Assembly (NCBI GenBank): GCA_900766945.1
Contig: CAAFXD010000054.1
Location: 1 to 5,586 of the forward strand
Length of the DNA: 5,586 nt
DNA from: Clostridia bacterium
GTDB taxonomy: Bacteria; Bacillota; Clostridia; Oscillospirales; Acutalibacteraceae
Direction of reading: 5' to 3'
Shown piece after piece: positions 4,636-5,586 of the stretch (position 1 is the first letter of the stretch; every line of letters starts with the position of its first letter). The translations under genes were made by a program, and so were the position numbers. The notes beneath the pieces are model-generated. The model was not told the origin of the DNA. It worked only from the letters and a program-made list of their open reading frames with translations, and did not search any database.

Positions 4636-5586
4636 TTATTTCAGCAATTTTTCCGCGTCCTCCAAACGAATGCGTTTGGAAATAATATAGGTTTTGCGCA
4701 CCTGTTTGCCCTTGTCGGTCGCATAGGTGCCGCTTTCTTTCTGCTCGGTGGAGAATATGCCGTAAGATGAAGTGACAACCGTGCCGTCGGGGAGCACCAC
4801 ATTGCCGCAGTAGCCCGTATCCGCATTGGCGGTAATGCACGGCGCGGTTTGGTTGTTCAAATAGGTATGGGCGATTTTTAAGCGATACTGCCCCTCGCGC
4901 CCGTTTTTGAGGTCGTCGTATGTGCCGACCCACGCAATCCAGCCCTCGGAATACCAATGCATCGTCTTTTTTTCGTAATTTTTCGAGAGTTTCTGCGCGT
5001 CGCGTTCAATGGAACGGAAGGTGATGAACAACCGCCCGTCGGGGAGCCACTCTGCGTGGTGGCGTTCGCCGTTGAGCGCGGCGGGCGCTTCGACGGGTTT
5101 TGACCAGGTTTTGCCCTCATCACGCGAAAAACTCAAAAGCGAATTGATTTTTTTCGTGTTGCTTCTGGTAATGAGCATCAACTCGTCGCCCGTGCCGCCG
5201 TCCGCGCGTACGCACTCGACTTCGCACATATTCGAGTTTTTCTCCATCCCGCGGTAGGCTTTGAAATACCGTTCGGGTTTGGACCAATGCATATTGCCCG
5301 CGTCGTCAAAGGTCAAAATTGTTTTATAATTGACAAACCGTCTGCCCGGCACACATTCGTGGAACAGCCCCATCCATTTGTCGACAAATTTGCCGTTTTC
5401 TTTGAGTTTGGTCAAAGAACTCATCGGCACAATCGGCGTGCAGGAAAAGTCCTGGTTTTCGTACCCGTAAAACCGTTCGTATTCGCTCCAAGTTTTGCCC
5501 TCGTCCGACGAAAGCGACACATTGAAGCCGCCCGGCGTGGGTACGCCCGGCCATTTCGGGTTGCCGCAGATGAGAATTAACTTGTC
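4636..5586 (-). CDS. Sialidase/BNR-repeat family protein, 5' end outside window
   Basis: The reading frame is open to the window edge, so the N-terminus is missing; 316 residues are visible (counted from the edge) and the apparent start at 5520 is an internal GTG. Two clear Asp-box (BNR) motifs, SSDEGKTW (26-33) and SRDEGKTW (154-161), plus a degenerate one TFDDAGNMHW (92-101), identify a six-bladed beta-propeller of the sialidase superfamily. Further propeller features are ELMLITRS (135-142), DGRLFITFRS (183-192) and TGYCGNVVLPDGTVVTSSYG (257-276); Arg142, Arg191 and Tyr259 are candidates for active-site arginines and the catalytic tyrosine, but this is not proven from the fragment. Secretion cannot be judged. 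True sialidase (GH33) would release sialic acid from glycans, though many such proteins act on other sugars or have no known substrate. The DUF218 gene follows within 18 bp. Confidence 0.85.
   Translation of the reverse strand, partial: DKLILICGNPKWPGVPTPGGFNVSLSSDEGKTWSEYERFYGYENQDFSCTPIVPMSSLTKLKENGKFVDKWMGLFHECVPGRRFVNYKTILTFDDAGNMHWSKPERYFKAYRGMEKNSNMCEVECVRADGGTGDELMLITRSNTKKINSLLSFSRDEGKTWSKPVEAPAALNGERHHAEWLPDGRLFITFRSIERDAQKLSKNYEKKTMHWYSEGWIAWVGTYDDLKNGREGQYRLKIAHTYLNNQTAPCITANADTGYCGNVVLPDGTVVTSSYGIFSTEQKESGTYATDKGKQVRKTYIISKRIRLEDAEKLLK

Noticed and set aside
4220..4957. Minus-strand frame of 245 codons across the sialidase-DUF218 junction
   Set aside because: It overlaps two recognisable genes in another frame and is Arg/Cys-rich without motifs.

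Overview
The window looks like chromosomal DNA of a gut-type Bacillota, most likely a clostridial (Oscillospiraceae/Ruminococcaceae-like) bacterium. The support is a Firmicutes-style glyceraldehyde-3-phosphate dehydrogenase, a DUF1836 regulator (a family typical of Bacillota), strong AGGAGG ribosome binding sites throughout, sigma-A-like promoters, and short GC-rich palindromic repeats between genes. This placement is inference from protein style; no marker gene fixes the species.

Layout: 1-236 is non-coding and holds a nested palindromic element (89-194). Positions 237-1140 hold a two-gene minus-strand operon, a DUF1836 helix-turn-helix protein followed 22 bp later by a YbjQ/UPF0145 protein. 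It is read from a clear promoter whose spacer contains a perfect 14-bp palindrome, a plausible autoregulatory operator. Positions 1297-2031 (minus) encode an orphan, degenerate histidine-kinase-type ATPase domain protein. Divergent from it, 2250-3287 (plus) is gap, encoding glycolytic NAD-dependent GAPDH, with its own promoter, ribosome binding site and a near-ideal intrinsic terminator.

Positions 3347-3831 are a gene-free stretch packed with repeats: a 90-bp MITE-like inverted-repeat element, a series of GC-rich hairpins, and a 36-bp sequence present twice. The last hairpin probably terminates the minus-strand operon that follows. That operon (3832-5586, minus) has a sialidase/BNR-repeat protein, cut by the window edge, followed 18 bp downstream by a membrane-anchored YdcF-like (DUF218) protein.

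The genes do not form one pathway. gap is housekeeping. The DUF1836-YbjQ pair is a small regulatory or stress-type unit of unknown role. The sialidase-like/DUF218 pair may serve glycan use at the cell surface. I see no convincing new defence or mobile system; the most unusual material is the non-coding repeat content and the degenerate ATPase.
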